NCBI RefSeq assembly: GCF_902499135.1 | Contig: NZ_CABVPR010000022.1 | Coordinates: 23,009-87,008, forward strand | Origin: Burkholderia dolosa | GTDB taxonomy: Bacteria; Pseudomonadota; Gammaproteobacteria; Burkholderiales; Burkholderiaceae | DNA length: 64,000 nt | Direction: 5' to 3' | In this document: positions 19,107 through 28,562 of the stretch, piece after piece | Numbering within the stretch: the stretch's first letter is position 1 | Layout of the letters: each line of letters opens with the position of its first letter | Made by a program: the position numbers and the translations under genes | The notes under the pieces: model-generated | The model's database searches: none | What the model was told of the DNA's origin: nothing | The model's input: the letters and a program-made list of their open reading frames with translations, nothing else

Positions 19107-19316
19107 TCAGTCGTCGAGCCGCATGCCGACCTTCAGCGTGACCTGCCAGTGGATGACCTGATCGCCTTCGATGTGGCCGCGCGTGTCGGTCACTTCGAAC
19201 CAGTGCAGGTTGTGCAGCGTCTTGCCCGCTTTCGAGATCGCGTTGCGGATCGCGTCGTCGCACGATTGCCGCGACGAACCGGTCAGTTCGATCAGCTTGT
19301 AGACGTGGTCGCTCAT
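19107..19316 (-). CDS. Dodecin family flavin-binding protein
   Basis: The 69-residue protein matches dodecin over its whole length: [15 protein letters not shown], then a helix with [16 protein letters not shown], and the strand [17 protein letters not shown]. Dodecins are hollow dodecamers that store or buffer free riboflavin and FMN; the Trp in LHWFEV normally stacks on the flavin. It stands alone between the LysR gene and a divergent dehydrogenase gene. Confidence 0.92.
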   Translation of the reverse strand: MSDHVYKLIELTGSSRQSCDDAIRNAISKAGKTLHNLHWFEVTDTRGHIEGDQVIHWQVTLKVGMRLDD

Positions 19317-19452
19317 GATGCGCTCCCTGGGATGTCGGCGTGTCGTGCCGGCGCAAGCCGCGCGCCCGAGGCGGCGCCGCGCGTGTCCGGCTTCTTGAGT
19401 GATAGGTATGATGGGCGGCGAGTGCAACCCCAATCGGAGACGAGGACACATC

Positions 19453-20346
19453 GTGGAAGTCGGATTTTGCGGACCGGGATTGATGGGCGCGCCGATGATT
19501 CGGCATTTGCTGGCGGCCGGGCATCGCGTGAGCGTATGGAACCGCACGCGCGAGAAGGCCGATGCGCTCGTGCAGTACGGCGCGCGCGTGGTCGCTACGC
19601 CGCGCGAACTGGCCGAGCAGGTCGATACGGTATTCGTCTGCGTGCTCGATGCGCGTGCGGTCGGCGACGTCGCATTCGGCGAGCACGGGCTGTTCAGCGG
19701 CGACACGCGCGCGCGCCGGCTGCGCCGCATCGTCGATCATTCGAGCATCGCGCCTGCCGCGACGCGCGACTATGCGGCGCGCGCGGCCGAGCTCGGCGCT
19801 GCGTGGATCGACGCGCCGGTGTCGGGCGGCGTGCCGGGCGCACAGGCCGGCACGCTCGCGGTGATGGCTGGCGGTCCGGCAGACGCGCTCGACGCCGTGC
19901 GGCCGCTGATCGATACGTATGCGTCGCGCATCACGCACATGGGCGACGCGGGCGCCGGCCAGACCGCGAAGCTGTGCAATCAGGCGATCGTGACCGCGAC
20001 GGTGACCGCGATCGCGGAGGCCGTCGGCCTCGCGCAAGCGAGCGGCATCGATGCGGCGCGGCTCGCGGACGCGCTCGCGGGCGGCTGGGCCGATTCAGTC
20101 CTGCTGCAGACGTTCGTTCCGCGGATGACGTCCGGCGGTCATGCGCCTATCGGCACGCTGCGTACGTTTCAGAAGGATGTCGATGCGATCGCCGATGCGG
20201 CACGCGACACGGGCGCGGTGATGCCGGTGTCGGCGACCGTGCAGCAGGTGCTGCGGCTTGGCGCGGCGCAAGGGCTCGCGGACGCCGACTTTGCCGCGTT
20301 CATCGACATCGTGCGGCCGGGCAACGGCCGCGAGCAGTCGAACTGA
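19453..20346 (+). CDS. NAD(P)-dependent beta-hydroxyacid dehydrogenase, tartronate-semialdehyde-reductase-like
   Basis: The 297-residue protein has a Rossmann motif [12 protein letters not shown] at residues 4-15, the substrate block [16 protein letters not shown] and the catalytic Lys in [11 protein letters not shown]. These are hallmarks of the 3-hydroxyisobutyrate/tartronate semialdehyde reductase family. A GTG at 19453, preceded by the purine-rich GAGACGAGGA, is preferred to in-frame upstream ATGs because the motif then sits at the very N-terminus. In GlxR role it would reduce tartronate semialdehyde derived from glyoxylate, but other hydroxyacids are possible. Confidence 0.85.
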   Translation: MEVGFCGPGLMGAPMIRHLLAAGHRVSVWNRTREKADALVQYGARVVATPRELAEQVDTVFVCVLDARAVGDVAFGEHGLFSGDTRARRLRRIVDHSSIAPAATRDYAARAAELGAAWIDAPVSGGVPGAQAGTLAVMAGGPADALDAVRPLIDTYASRITHMGDAGAGQTAKLCNQAIVTATVTAIAEAVGLAQASGIDAARLADALAGGWADSVLLQTFVPRMTSGGHAPIGTLRTFQKDVDAIADAARDTGAVMPVSATVQQVLRLGAAQGLADADFAAFIDIVRPGNGREQSN

Positions 20347-20371
20347 TGGAAAAGCGCCGCGCGTAAATGAC

Positions 20372-20399
20372 CGATGGGCCGCGCGAAGGCGGCCCATCG
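20372..20399. terminator. Hairpin between convergent genes
   Basis: CGATGGGCCGC and GCGGCCCATCG form a perfect 11-bp stem around a six-base loop. It lacks a clear T run but sits exactly between convergent genes, so it could end transcripts from both sides. Confidence 0.6.
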
Positions 20400-20412
20400 T
20401 ATCGATATCGGT

Positions 20413-20859
20413 TCAACCGAGCGAGCGCGGTGTCGTGTCGCCGGCGTTCTGTCGGCCGAGGCCGCCGCGAACGCTCGCCTTCGTACCCGCACCAAATTCG
20501 GGCAGGATGCGCGCGCGGGCGCGGCTCGCGAACACGAGGAAGCCGAAGCCGTTCGCCTCGTACCAGTAGCCGCCGTTCTCGAGCCCGTCGAGCGGCTGTT
20601 CGAGCGCGTTCGCGATCGATTCGATGCAGCGCTTGCGCAACTCGGCAATGGCCGGATAGGGCGGCTGCGCGCCGCGTACGCTGCACAACAGCACGTCGAG
20701 GCCGGGCAGCACGTGCGCGTAGAGGACCGGTTCGTCCTGCGCGCGCGCGCGGGCAATCTTGGTGTCGAGCTGCACGAACGGCTTGGCGTGGCGCAATACC
20801 GCGAGGAACGACTCCTGGCCATCCTGCTGCGCGCGTCGACGTTTTTTCGGGAAGGACAT
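20413..20859 (-). CDS. Hypothetical protein with basic N-terminus
   Basis: I do not recognise this 148-residue protein. It starts MSFPKKRRRAQQDGQES, a strongly basic patch, and then a compact domain with LDTKIARARAQDEPVLYAHV, CIESIANALEQPLDG and GGYWYEANGFGFLVFAS. The C-terminal 25 residues look disordered. The coding signal is good and no signal peptide or membrane segment is seen. The ATG at 20859 follows GAGGCGAG; an upstream in-frame ATG at 20913 would add 18 hydrophobic residues. It converges with the dehydrogenase gene. Confidence 0.65.
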   Translation of the reverse strand: MSFPKKRRRAQQDGQESFLAVLRHAKPFVQLDTKIARARAQDEPVLYAHVLPGLDVLLCSVRGAQPPYPAIAELRKRCIESIANALEQPLDGLENGGYWYEANGFGFLVFASRARARILPEFGAGTKASVRGGLGRQNAGDTTPRSLG

Positions 20860-21185
20860 AAACACTCGCCTCAAAAACAATTGCAAGAAATGCGGCACTT
20901 TCATGCGACCCACTCCCGGCTATGTACGCCGCATGTCGATCCTTTATAGCACACGAAAATGCTGCATTCGTGCGGCACGACGATCAATGTCTCCCGTCGA
21001 CCCGCTTGCCACGATCGACACAGCCAGCGTCTCGGCGCCTGTACTGTCGTTTAGTCTCCATCATAGACCTGCTTTTCATGCGCGTGCATTCGCCCGTCAC
21101 AAAAAAGTGAGATAGGCCGCCGACGGCGTGCACCAATGAAAAGGCCCGCACGAAGCGGGCCCGACGGACGAAGCGTGCGCGGATA
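20860..21185. other. Intergenic region upstream of the hypothetical gene
   Basis: This region contains the mscL terminator at its right end. Near the hypothetical gene, TATAAA reads on the minus strand at 20948-20943. Beyond it, 20952-20972 is an imperfect inverted repeat with arms CACGAA and TTCGTG. These could be a -10 box and an operator for the minus-strand gene. Nothing else is evident. Confidence 0.4.
21135..21161 (-). terminator. Intrinsic terminator of mscL
   Basis: On the minus strand GGCCCGC-TTCGT-GCGGGCC is followed by TTTTCATT. It lies 24 bp past the mscL stop. Confidence 0.8.
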
Positions 21186-21617
21186 TCAGCGCTGCTTGAG
21201 CGAATCGCGGATCTCGCGCAGCAGCACGATGTCTTCCGGCGTGGCTGCCGGCGGCGCGGCTTCCGGCTTGCGCAGCCTGTTGATGAATTTCACCATCAGG
21301 AAAATGATGAACGCGAGGATCACGAAATTGATCGCGACGGTGATGAACGAGCCGTAGCCGAACACCGCGACGCCCGCGGCCTGCAGGTCCTTGAACGAAT
21401 CGGGATTGCCCTTGAACGTCGGGGGGATGGTGCCGAGCAGAACGAACTTGTTCGAGAAATCCAGACCGCCCGTCAGCACGCCGATCACCGGCATGATCAG
21501 ATCCTTCACGACCGAGTCGACGATCTTCGAGAATGCGCCACCGATGATCACGCCGACGGCGAGATCCATCACGTTGCCTTTGACGGCGAACTCCTTGAAT
21601 TCCTTGATTATGCTCAT
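21186..21617 (-). CDS. mscL: Large-conductance mechanosensitive channel
   Basis: MscL opens under extreme membrane tension to release solutes during hypo-osmotic shock. The 143-residue protein has the family N-terminus [29 protein letters not shown], here given as residues 1-29 in two parts, namely the N-terminal amphipathic helix and first membrane helix TM1 with its Gly/Ala-rich gate. TM2 is [20 protein letters not shown] and the C-terminus ends with the conserved [12 protein letters not shown] helix. The ATG at 21617 follows GAGAAAG. It stands alone with its own terminator. Confidence 0.96.
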   Translation of the reverse strand: MSIIKEFKEFAVKGNVMDLAVGVIIGGAFSKIVDSVVKDLIMPVIGVLTGGLDFSNKFVLLGTIPPTFKGNPDSFKDLQAAGVAVFGYGSFITVAINFVILAFIIFLMVKFINRLRKPEAAPPAATPEDIVLLREIRDSLKQR

Positions 21618-21861
21618 GAGCGGCTTTCTCCTGGTTGGCGCGACGGGAGGCGTGCCGCGACGCGCGGGGAGGCGACGCGTCGAACAGGATCGTGGATCGG
21701 TGGCACGCCGATGGCCGCATGATAGCGAACGTGCCCCATTGACGGTAGTCCGTCTTGAAATGATTGACAATCCGCGCGGCTGGCGTGGCTGGCAATCGAC
21801 GCGAGGAGCGCGGCGGCGTCACGCGAAGGCGCCGTTGGCGCCGTGCCGCGCGCGCTCGGGC

Positions 21862-23058
21862 TCAGGTGTTGTCGTCGGTCCAGCCGTCGTCGTTGCTGCC
21901 GAGATCGACGCCGCCGCCATTGCCGCCGTCGCTCCAGCCCGAATCGTCGCCGCGGCCGAGGTCGAAGCCGGGCTCCGCGTTCTGGCGGCGACGCTCGTCG
22001 TCGACGATCACGTCGCGCTCGATCACGCGTTCGCGGCCGCCCGACATCGCTTCGCCGAGCAGCACGCCGGTCAGCAGCCCGCCCATCCCGCTGCCGAAGC
22101 CGCCGCCTTGCTGGATCACGACCGGCGGTTGCTGTTGCTGTTGCGGGTACGGCTGCGGCGGATACGGCTGCTGGGGGTACGGCTGTTGCTGATAGGCGGA
22201 GCCTTGCGCGCCCGTCACGCGATCGGCTTCCTGCGCATAGACGGAGCCGCTGCCGCTTGTCGGCGCGGCAGGCTGCGCGGCCGGATCGGGGCGGCCTTCG
22301 ACGCGCGCCTTCGCGCTCGCATGGCGCTGCTCGAGCTCGTCGATGCGGTACGGCGGCACCGGGTTCTTGCCGTTCGACAGCGCTTCGACGAGCGCGCGCG
22401 CATCCGTCTCGATCGCATCGAGTTCGCCGCTGAGCGCGGCTGCGCCGGGCGCGGTCGACAGTCTCGCGTCGAGCTTCAACGGACGGATGTCGTTCAGCAC
22501 GTCGGTCGCGCGCTTCAGCTGCGCGCGGCGTTCGTCGTCGGCGCGCGTGTCGTCGGCCGAGCGCGCGCGCCGCAGCGTCCAGCGCAGCACGAGCGCGATC
22601 ACCGCGACGAGCAAGCCGAGGCCGATCCACATGCCGGTCGAAGGGCCGTGCTTTTCGGCCGGCGCGACCGAAGGCGCGAGCGACGACTGCAGCGAGCCCG
22701 TTTGTGCGGCAGGGCCCGCGTTGCCGCTCACGCGTGCGGCATCCGCGCGAATGCGCGATTCCGTCTGCGCGAAGCGCGCCGCGTCGGTGAAGCGCAGCTG
22801 CGGATCGAGCGACTTCGCGCGCTGCAGCTGCGCGAGCGCGTCCGCGGCGCGGCCTTCGCGGTCGAGCACCTGCGCATACAGATAGCGCGCGTGCGCGTTG
22901 TTCGGATGGGCGTCGATGACTTCGGACAGCTGCGCATCGGCGCGCTGCCAGTCGCGCTGCGCGATCGACTGCTCGACCTGCTGCAGCGACGGGACCGCAA
23001 ACGCGGCGGACGACAGCAGCATCAGCGACAAGCCCACTGCGGCGAGAGTTTTCTTCAT
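21862..23058 (-). CDS. Exported/membrane TPR protein with Gln/Pro-rich tail, partner of PspA
   Basis: The 398-residue protein starts with a signal peptide, MKKTLAAVGLSLMLLSSAAFA, followed by tetratricopeptide-like helices at about 25-95 (HPNNAHARYLYAQVLDREGR). A membrane segment, GMWIGLGLLVAVIALVL, lies near residues 140-160, then a cytoplasmic coiled region. A low-complexity YQQQPYPQQPYPPQPYPQ tract lies around residues 290-310, and a Gly/Asp-rich end follows GGGFGSGMGGLLTGVLLG. Function is unknown. It lies 76 bp downstream of pspA and is probably in the same operon, suggesting a role in envelope stress. Confidence 0.75.
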   Translation of the reverse strand: MKKTLAAVGLSLMLLSSAAFAVPSLQQVEQSIAQRDWQRADAQLSEVIDAHPNNAHARYLYAQVLDREGRAADALAQLQRAKSLDPQLRFTDAARFAQTESRIRADAARVSGNAGPAAQTGSLQSSLAPSVAPAEKHGPSTGMWIGLGLLVAVIALVLRWTLRRARSADDTRADDERRAQLKRATDVLNDIRPLKLDARLSTAPGAAALSGELDAIETDARALVEALSNGKNPVPPYRIDELEQRHASAKARVEGRPDPAAQPAAPTSGSGSVYAQEADRVTGAQGSAYQQQPYPQQPYPPQPYPQQQQQPPVVIQQGGGFGSGMGGLLTGVLLGEAMSGGRERVIERDVIVDDERRRQNAEPGFDLGRGDDSGWSDGGNGGGVDLGSNDDGWTDDNT

Positions 23059-23134
23059 GGTCGAACCGGGCGCGTGCGCCCGTCTCCTGACGATCGGTAC
23101 GCGCCGCGCACGCCGGGCGCGCGGCGCGAAACCG

Positions 23135-23815
23135 TTACTGCGCGGGCGTATCGAGCTGTTTCTTCAGCGCGGCGAGACGGTCTTCGACCGACGGCCCCTT
23201 GTTCAGCGCGGCGAGCTTGTCGTCGAGCGCCTTGCCGCTCGACGTGTCGGCCGAATTCAGCCGTGCGTCGGAACTCGCGTTCTGCAGCGCGACCTTGTCT
23301 TCGAGCTTCTGGAAGTCTTCCGACAGGTTCTTCCCGCCGATGCCGCCGAGCGCGCTCGCCGCGACGTCCTTCGCCTGCGCGATTTCCTGCTTCGCCTGCA
23401 GGATGTTCGAGCGCGCGTTCAGGTCGTTGCGGCGCTGACGCATGTCGGCGATCTGCCCCTTGAGCTTGTCGACCGACGGCTCGAGCGTCGCCAGTTCGGC
23501 CGCGAGCGCGTCGCGCTCGGCTTCCGCATTGGCCTGCGCGGCGAGCGCCTCGCGCGCGAGCGCTTCGTCGCCGGCGTGCAGCGCGCGCTTCGCGCCGTCC
23601 TCGTACTTCTGCACCTTGTCGGCGGCCGCATCGCGCTTGCTGCGCTGGGTCGCGACCTGCGCTTCGATCTCGATCAGCGAATTTTCGGCACGGCCGATGC
23701 TGTCGTCGAGCTCCCGCACGATCTGCCGTGCGTCGCGCGACGGATCCTGTACCGAGTCGGCCGCATCGTTGAGCAGGCCCTTGATCGTGCGCGAAATAGA
23801 GTCGAAAAGCGACAT
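23135..23815 (-). CDS. PspA/IM30 family membrane-stress protein
   Basis: The 226-residue protein begins MSLFDSISRTIKGLLNDAAD, the amphipathic membrane-binding helix of the family, and is then almost wholly coiled coil (residues 30-150, rich in Ala, Glu, Lys, Gln). PspA proteins polymerise on damaged inner membrane and maintain the proton gradient. No pspBC or pspF genes are nearby and no sigma-54 box was found upstream, so control differs from the E. coli system. The downstream TPR membrane protein is a likely partner. The ATG at 23815 follows GGAGGA. Confidence 0.88.
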   Translation of the reverse strand: MSLFDSISRTIKGLLNDAADSVQDPSRDARQIVRELDDSIGRAENSLIEIEAQVATQRSKRDAAADKVQKYEDGAKRALHAGDEALAREALAAQANAEAERDALAAELATLEPSVDKLKGQIADMRQRRNDLNARSNILQAKQEIAQAKDVAASALGGIGGKNLSEDFQKLEDKVALQNASSDARLNSADTSSGKALDDKLAALNKGPSVEDRLAALKKQLDTPAQ

Positions 23816-24253
23816 GAAATCCTCCGTGGTTGAAAGGCGCCGCGCGTTCGCGGCCGTGCCCGTCGCGCTGCTGTCGGCCCGCGCGGGCTCGCGGATATTA
23901 CACCGCCGCGTACTTAAATACGGCTTAAACGCGCGGCTTCAAGCGGCCCGCGTGCGTGCCGCGACAACCTTTCGCGGCTGAAAGAAACGCGGCGGCGCGC
24001 GGCCGGCTGCGTGTCCATGATAGTTCGCCGACGCGGCTGCTGCGTCGAACGGATCGCGCCGGCGCGGGAATTTTTACAAAAAATCGCGAAGCCGCCCGGT
24101 CGATTTCATTAAAATGCGCTGTCACGTCGCGGGAACGGATCGCCGCGCGGCGGGGTCTGTCGACGTGACGGTAGCCACGATGCACCCGCTCTGATTCATC
24201 CGCTTGCATTTCCGCATGCGTCCGAGGGCGCCGAGCGCGCCCGCCATTCCGAC
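23816..24253. other. Divergent region between pspA and mrcA
   Basis: These 438 bp between divergent starts hold no gene. They include A/T-rich spots, TTAAATACGGCTTAAAC near 23914 and TTTTTACAAAAAA near 24071, the likeliest places for promoters. No pair of consensus -35/-10 boxes with 16-18 bp spacing was convincing. Confidence 0.4.
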
Positions 24254-26767
24254 ATGCCAATTATCAAACGACCGCCTTCTTCTTCCGACCGGCACGAACC
24301 TCACTACACGTTGCGCCGTTCGCCGTCCGGAGCCTATTACATCGATGACGACGATCGCGGCGACGACCGCCGCGGCGCACGCGATGCGGACCGCGGCCGC
24401 CGATCGTTCGGCTCTCGCGTCGCGCTGTGGTTCGTCGGCCTGTTCGCGACGCTCGCGATCGTCGGCGCGCTGATCGTCGGCTACGCGCTCGTCGTGATGG
24501 CGCCGCAGCTGCCGTCGCTCGATGCACTGACGAACTATCAGCCGAAGGTGCCGCTGCGCGTCTTCACGGCCGACCACGTGCTGATCGGCGAATTCGGCGA
24601 GGAGCGCCGCAGCCTCGTGCGCTTCCAGGACATCCCCGACGTGATGAAGAAGGCCGTGCTCGCGATCGAGGACTACCGCTTCTACGAGCACGGCGGCGTC
24701 GACTTCGTCGGCATCCTGCGCGCGGGCGTGGCCGACCTGATGCACGGCGGCGCGCGGCAGGGCGCGAGCACGATCACGATGCAGGTCGCGCGCAACTTCT
24801 TCCTGTCGAGCGAGAAGACGTACACGCGCAAGATCTACGAGATGCTGCTCGCGTACAAGATCGAGAAGGCGCTGACGAAGGACCAGATTCTCGAGCTGTA
24901 CATGAACCAGATCTATCTGGGACAGCGCGCGTACGGCTTCGCGGCCGCCGCGCGCGTGTACTTCGGCAAGGACCTGAAGGACATCACGCTTGCCGAAGCC
25001 GCGATGCTCGCCGGGCTGCCGAAGGCGCCGTCCGCGTACAACCCGGTCGTCAATCCGAAGCGCGCGAAGGTGCGGCAGGAATACATCCTGAAGCGCATGC
25101 TCGAGATCGGCTACATCACGCAGCCGCAGTACGACCAGGCGGTGAAGGAAGAGATCCACGTGCGCACGCCGGGCAACCAGTACGCGGTGCACGGCGAATA
25201 CGTCGCCGAGATGGTGCGGCAGATGATGTATCAGCAGTACAAGGACGAAACCTATACGCGCGGGCTGACCGTCACGACGACGATCAACTCGGCCGACCAG
25301 GAAGCCGCGTATCAGGCGGTGCGTCGCGGCATTCTCGATTACGAACGCCGCCACGGCTATCGCGGGCCGGAAGGCTCGATCAATCTGCCGGCCGCCGGCG
25401 ACGAGCGCGACGAGGCGATCGACGACGCGCTGGCCGATCATCCGGACAACGGCGACCTGCAGTCGGCGGTCGTGCTGTCGGCCGCGCCGAACGCGGTCGA
25501 CGTGCAGTTCGTCGGCGGCGCGACGACGACGATCGGGCCTGCGGGGCTGCGCTTCGTGTCGGCCGCGCTCGGCCCGCGCGCGAACGCGACGCTGCGCATC
25601 AAGCCGGGCTCGATCGTGCGCGTGCTGAAGGACGGCAAGACCGGCTGGCAGATCGTGCAGCTGCCGCAGGTCGAAGGCGCGCTCGTCGCGATCGCGCCGC
25701 AGGACGGCGCGATCCGCTCGCTGGTCGGCGGCTTCGACTTCAACAAGAGCAAGTTCAATCACGTGACGCAGGCGTGGCGGCAGCCGGGCTCGTCGTTCAA
25801 GCCGTTCATCTACTCGGCATCGCTCGACAAGGGGCTCGGGCCGGCGACGATCATCAACGACGCGCCGCTGTACTTCCCGCCGAGCGTGCCGGGCGGCACC
25901 GCATGGGAGCCGAAGGACGACGATCAGCCGGACGGCCCGATGACGATGCGCACCGGCCTGCAGCGCTCGAAGAACCTCGTGTCGATCCGGATCCTCGCGA
26001 CGATCGGCACGCAGTACGCGCAGCAGTACGTGACGCAGCGTTTCGGCTTCGATCCGGCGAAGACGCCGCCGTATCTGCCGATGGCGCTCGGCGCGGGGCT
26101 CGTCACGCCGCTGCAGCTCGCGACGGGCTACGCGGTGTTCGCGAACGGCGGCTACAAGGTCGATCCGTATCTGATCGCTGAAGTCGACGACGCGCACGGC
26201 CAGCCGCTGCAGAAGTCGCAGCCGGTAATCGCGGGCAGCACCGCGCCGCGCACGATCGAAGGCCGCAACGCGTACGTGATGAACAGCCTGCTGCATACGG
26301 TCGCGACGGCCGGCACGGGCGCCGGCACGAACGTGCTCGGCCGCAACGACCTGCAGGGCAAGACCGGTACGACGAACGATGCGAAGGACGGCTGGTTCGC
26401 CGGCTATCAGCAGTCGCTGGTCGCGGTCGCATGGATGGGCTTCGATCAGCCGAAGAGCCTCGGCAGCCGCGAATTCGGCGCGCAGCTCGCATTGCCGATC
26501 TGGGTCAACTACATGCGCACCGCGCTGAACGGCGTGCCCGAGCAGGAGATGCCGATGCCGGACGGCCTGACGACGATCGACGGCGAGCTGTACTACTCGG
26601 ATCGCACGCCGGGCAACGGCTTCGTCGCGAGCGTCGACATCAATCCGGCCGCGAACGCGATCAGCGCGAACGATGCGCTCGGCTCGGCCGGCGCGGCGGG
26701 GCTCACACCGCCGCCGGTCACGCCGCAGGAGAAGCAGCAGATCATGGACATGTTCGAGAGCAAGTAG
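24254..26767 (+). CDS. mrcA: Penicillin-binding protein 1A
   Basis: This bifunctional class A enzyme polymerises and cross-links peptidoglycan. The 837-residue protein has a charged cytoplasmic N-terminus, one membrane segment at about 57-80, and a GT51 glycosyltransferase domain with the catalytic Glu in AIEDYRFYEHGG and RQGASTITMQVARN. The transpeptidase domain has PGSSFKPF (SxxK Ser near residue 515), SRN-like SKN in LQRSKNLVS, and KTGT in LQGKTGTTND. An OB-like insert separates the two. The ATG at 24254 lacks a good Shine-Dalgarno. A strong terminator follows, so it is likely monocistronic. Confidence 0.94.
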   Translation: MPIIKRPPSSSDRHEPHYTLRRSPSGAYYIDDDDRGDDRRGARDADRGRRSFGSRVALWFVGLFATLAIVGALIVGYALVVMAPQLPSLDALTNYQPKVPLRVFTADHVLIGEFGEERRSLVRFQDIPDVMKKAVLAIEDYRFYEHGGVDFVGILRAGVADLMHGGARQGASTITMQVARNFFLSSEKTYTRKIYEMLLAYKIEKALTKDQILELYMNQIYLGQRAYGFAAAARVYFGKDLKDITLAEAAMLAGLPKAPSAYNPVVNPKRAKVRQEYILKRMLEIGYITQPQYDQAVKEEIHVRTPGNQYAVHGEYVAEMVRQMMYQQYKDETYTRGLTVTTTINSADQEAAYQAVRRGILDYERRHGYRGPEGSINLPAAGDERDEAIDDALADHPDNGDLQSAVVLSAAPNAVDVQFVGGATTTIGPAGLRFVSAALGPRANATLRIKPGSIVRVLKDGKTGWQIVQLPQVEGALVAIAPQDGAIRSLVGGFDFNKSKFNHVTQAWRQPGSSFKPFIYSASLDKGLGPATIINDAPLYFPPSVPGGTAWEPKDDDQPDGPMTMRTGLQRSKNLVSIRILATIGTQYAQQYVTQRFGFDPAKTPPYLPMALGAGLVTPLQLATGYAVFANGGYKVDPYLIAEVDDAHGQPLQKSQPVIAGSTAPRTIEGRNAYVMNSLLHTVATAGTGAGTNVLGRNDLQGKTGTTNDAKDGWFAGYQQSLVAVAWMGFDQPKSLGSREFGAQLALPIWVNYMRTALNGVPEQEMPMPDGLTTIDGELYYSDRTPGNGFVASVDINPAANAISANDALGSAGAAGLTPPPVTPQEKQQIMDMFESK

Positions 26768-26797
26768 GCGATACGCGTCGTTCGCTCCGGCATGCGG

Positions 26798-26823
26798 CGG
26801 GCGCCTTCGGGCGCCCGTTTTTT
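26798..26823 (+). terminator. Intrinsic terminator of mrcA
   Basis: CGGGCGC and GCGCCCG flank a six-base loop and are followed by six T residues, 31 bp after the mrcA stop. Confidence 0.9.
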
Positions 26824-26883
26824 ATGTCGTTCGTTTTCGTCTTCTTCCGCGCACGGGCGAGCGCCGGTCAAAGCGTCGGAACG

Positions 26884-27357
26884 TCAGAACGACGCGCACG
26901 CGGGCACGAGCGTGACGCCGACCGATTCCTGCCTGAAGCGCTCCGCGTACGTGCGCCGGATCGCATCGAGCCGCACGCGCGTGTCGCGTGTATCGTCGGC
27001 GACGATGCGCACGACGAAGCTCGCTTCGCGCGTGATGGCGCCGGTCGCGCGATCGCGCCATTGGCCTTGCGTGTCCCAGTACGTGAAGCCGTCGGGAAAG
27101 CGCGGCGTGACGACGTCCGCGAGGAACGCTGCGCGTTCCGCGTCGGTGACGGGCCCGCGGCCCGCGACGTCGCGTCCGAACAGCAGATCCGCCTGCAGTG
27201 CCGCGCGCTCGCCGGGTGGCGCACATGCGACGTGCATGCCGGCGGGCGACGGCGGCACCGCGCAGCCGGCGAACGACGCGATCGCGGCGGCGCCGATCGC
27301 GAGCGATATGCGGGAACGCCACGTCGCCGCGCGCCGCTGCCGCGGCTCGCGCCGCAT
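26884..27357 (-). CDS. DUF3574 lipoprotein
   Basis: The 157-residue protein has a basic N-terminus, a hydrophobic helix ISLAIGAAAIASFAGC ending in a lipobox-like SFAGC, and a DUF3574 domain. The domain is recognised by LLFGRDVAGRGPVTDAERAAF and VVTPRFPDGFTYWDTQGQW. It is probably a lipid-anchored envelope protein of unknown function. The ATG at 27357 is chosen because it gives a normal signal peptide; an in-frame start at 27456 would place 33 residues before it. Confidence 0.8.
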   Translation of the reverse strand: MRREPRQRRAATWRSRISLAIGAAAIASFAGCAVPPSPAGMHVACAPPGERAALQADLLFGRDVAGRGPVTDAERAAFLADVVTPRFPDGFTYWDTQGQWRDRATGAITREASFVVRIVADDTRDTRVRLDAIRRTYAERFRQESVGVTLVPACASF

Positions 27358-27481
27358 CTGCCCATTCCGCGGCGATCGAGCGTCACGCGCGCAAAACGCT
27401 GCGCGCTCAGTGACTTGCGGGCTTGTTCGGCGGGTTATCAACAGGGCTGTCAACATAATCTGGGGATAACCCGCGACGCGG

Positions 27482-28501
27482 TCAGTGCTGCAGCTTCGCG
27501 TGCGCGAGATGCATGCCGAGCGTGGCCGGGTCGGTGTTGGTGCCCGACAGCAGCACGCCGACCCGCTTGCCCTGCAGCGTTTCGCGCAGCGGCCCGAGCA
27601 GCGCGGCGAGGGCGGCTGCGCACGCCGGCTCGACCGACAGCTTCAGATGCGAGAACAGGAACAGCATCGCCGCGCGCAGCGCGTCGTCGGACACCGTGAC
27701 GATCCGGTCGATATGGCGGCGGCACAGCTGATAGCTGTATTCCTCGGTGTGCGGCGCCATCAGCGAATCGGCGATCGACTGCATCGCGCTCATCTTGATC
27801 GTGTGATTGGCCGCGAAGCTGCGGCACATCGCGTCCGCGCCTTCCGGCTCGACGCCGTACACGTGCACGTTCGGATTCGCGAGCCGCAACGCGGTCGACA
27901 TTCCGGCCGCGAGCCCGCCGCCGCCGATCGGCACGATCACGGCATCGAGATCGGGCGTTTGCGTCGCCCATTCGTAGCCGAGCGTCGCGGTGCCGAGAAT
28001 CGTGTGATAGCCGTTGAACGGATGGATAAAGAAGCGGCCTTCCTCGGCCTCGATCCGCCGCACGAGATCGAACGCCTGCGACGCGCTGCCGGCGAGCACG
28101 ACTTCCGCGCGGTAGCGCTTGCACTGCGCGATGCGCGTCGGGCTCGCGGTATGAAACATCACGACCTTCGCGCTGCTGCCGAGCCGCATCGCCGCGTACG
28201 CGACGGCCGCCGCGTGATTGCCGGCCGACACGCACGTGACGCCGGCGTTCTTGCGCGCCTGGTCGAGCGCGAGCAGATGCGTGAACGCACCGCGCGCCTT
28301 GAAGCTGCCGCTCGCCTGCAGCAGCTCGAACTTGAAGTTCACGTGCGTGCCTTCGAGCGACGGCAGGTCGGCACGCTCGAACACGGGCGTGCGGGCGACC
28401 CACGGAGACAATGCGAAATGCTGCGCGGCGATTTCGTCGAGCGTCGGAATCGGCTCGCCGTCGATCGTCGTATGGGCGGCGCCCTGTTGTTCAGTCGACA
28501 T
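27482..28501 (-). CDS. PLP-dependent threonine/serine dehydratase-like enzyme
   Basis: The 339-residue fold-type II PLP protein has the cofactor Lys in ASGSFKARGAF, the phosphate loop PIGGGGLAAGMS and the SAGNHAAAVAYAA block. It has no C-terminal ACT domain, so it is the catabolic, single-domain form rather than biosynthetic IlvA. Deamination of Thr to 2-oxobutyrate or of Ser to pyruvate is likely; a related racemase activity cannot be excluded. It begins 61 bp after the argE-like gene stop on the same strand and may share its transcript. Confidence 0.87.
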   Translation of the reverse strand: MSTEQQGAAHTTIDGEPIPTLDEIAAQHFALSPWVARTPVFERADLPSLEGTHVNFKFELLQASGSFKARGAFTHLLALDQARKNAGVTCVSAGNHAAAVAYAAMRLGSSAKVVMFHTASPTRIAQCKRYRAEVVLAGSASQAFDLVRRIEAEEGRFFIHPFNGYHTILGTATLGYEWATQTPDLDAVIVPIGGGGLAAGMSTALRLANPNVHVYGVEPEGADAMCRSFAANHTIKMSAMQSIADSLMAPHTEEYSYQLCRRHIDRIVTVSDDALRAAMLFLFSHLKLSVEPACAAALAALLGPLRETLQGKRVGVLLSGTNTDPATLGMHLAHAKLQH

Positions 28502-28562
28502 GACGTGGCGTGTGGCGGGAGTGAACCGGCCCGCACGCGCGAGCCGGCGGGGCGGGCAGCGG

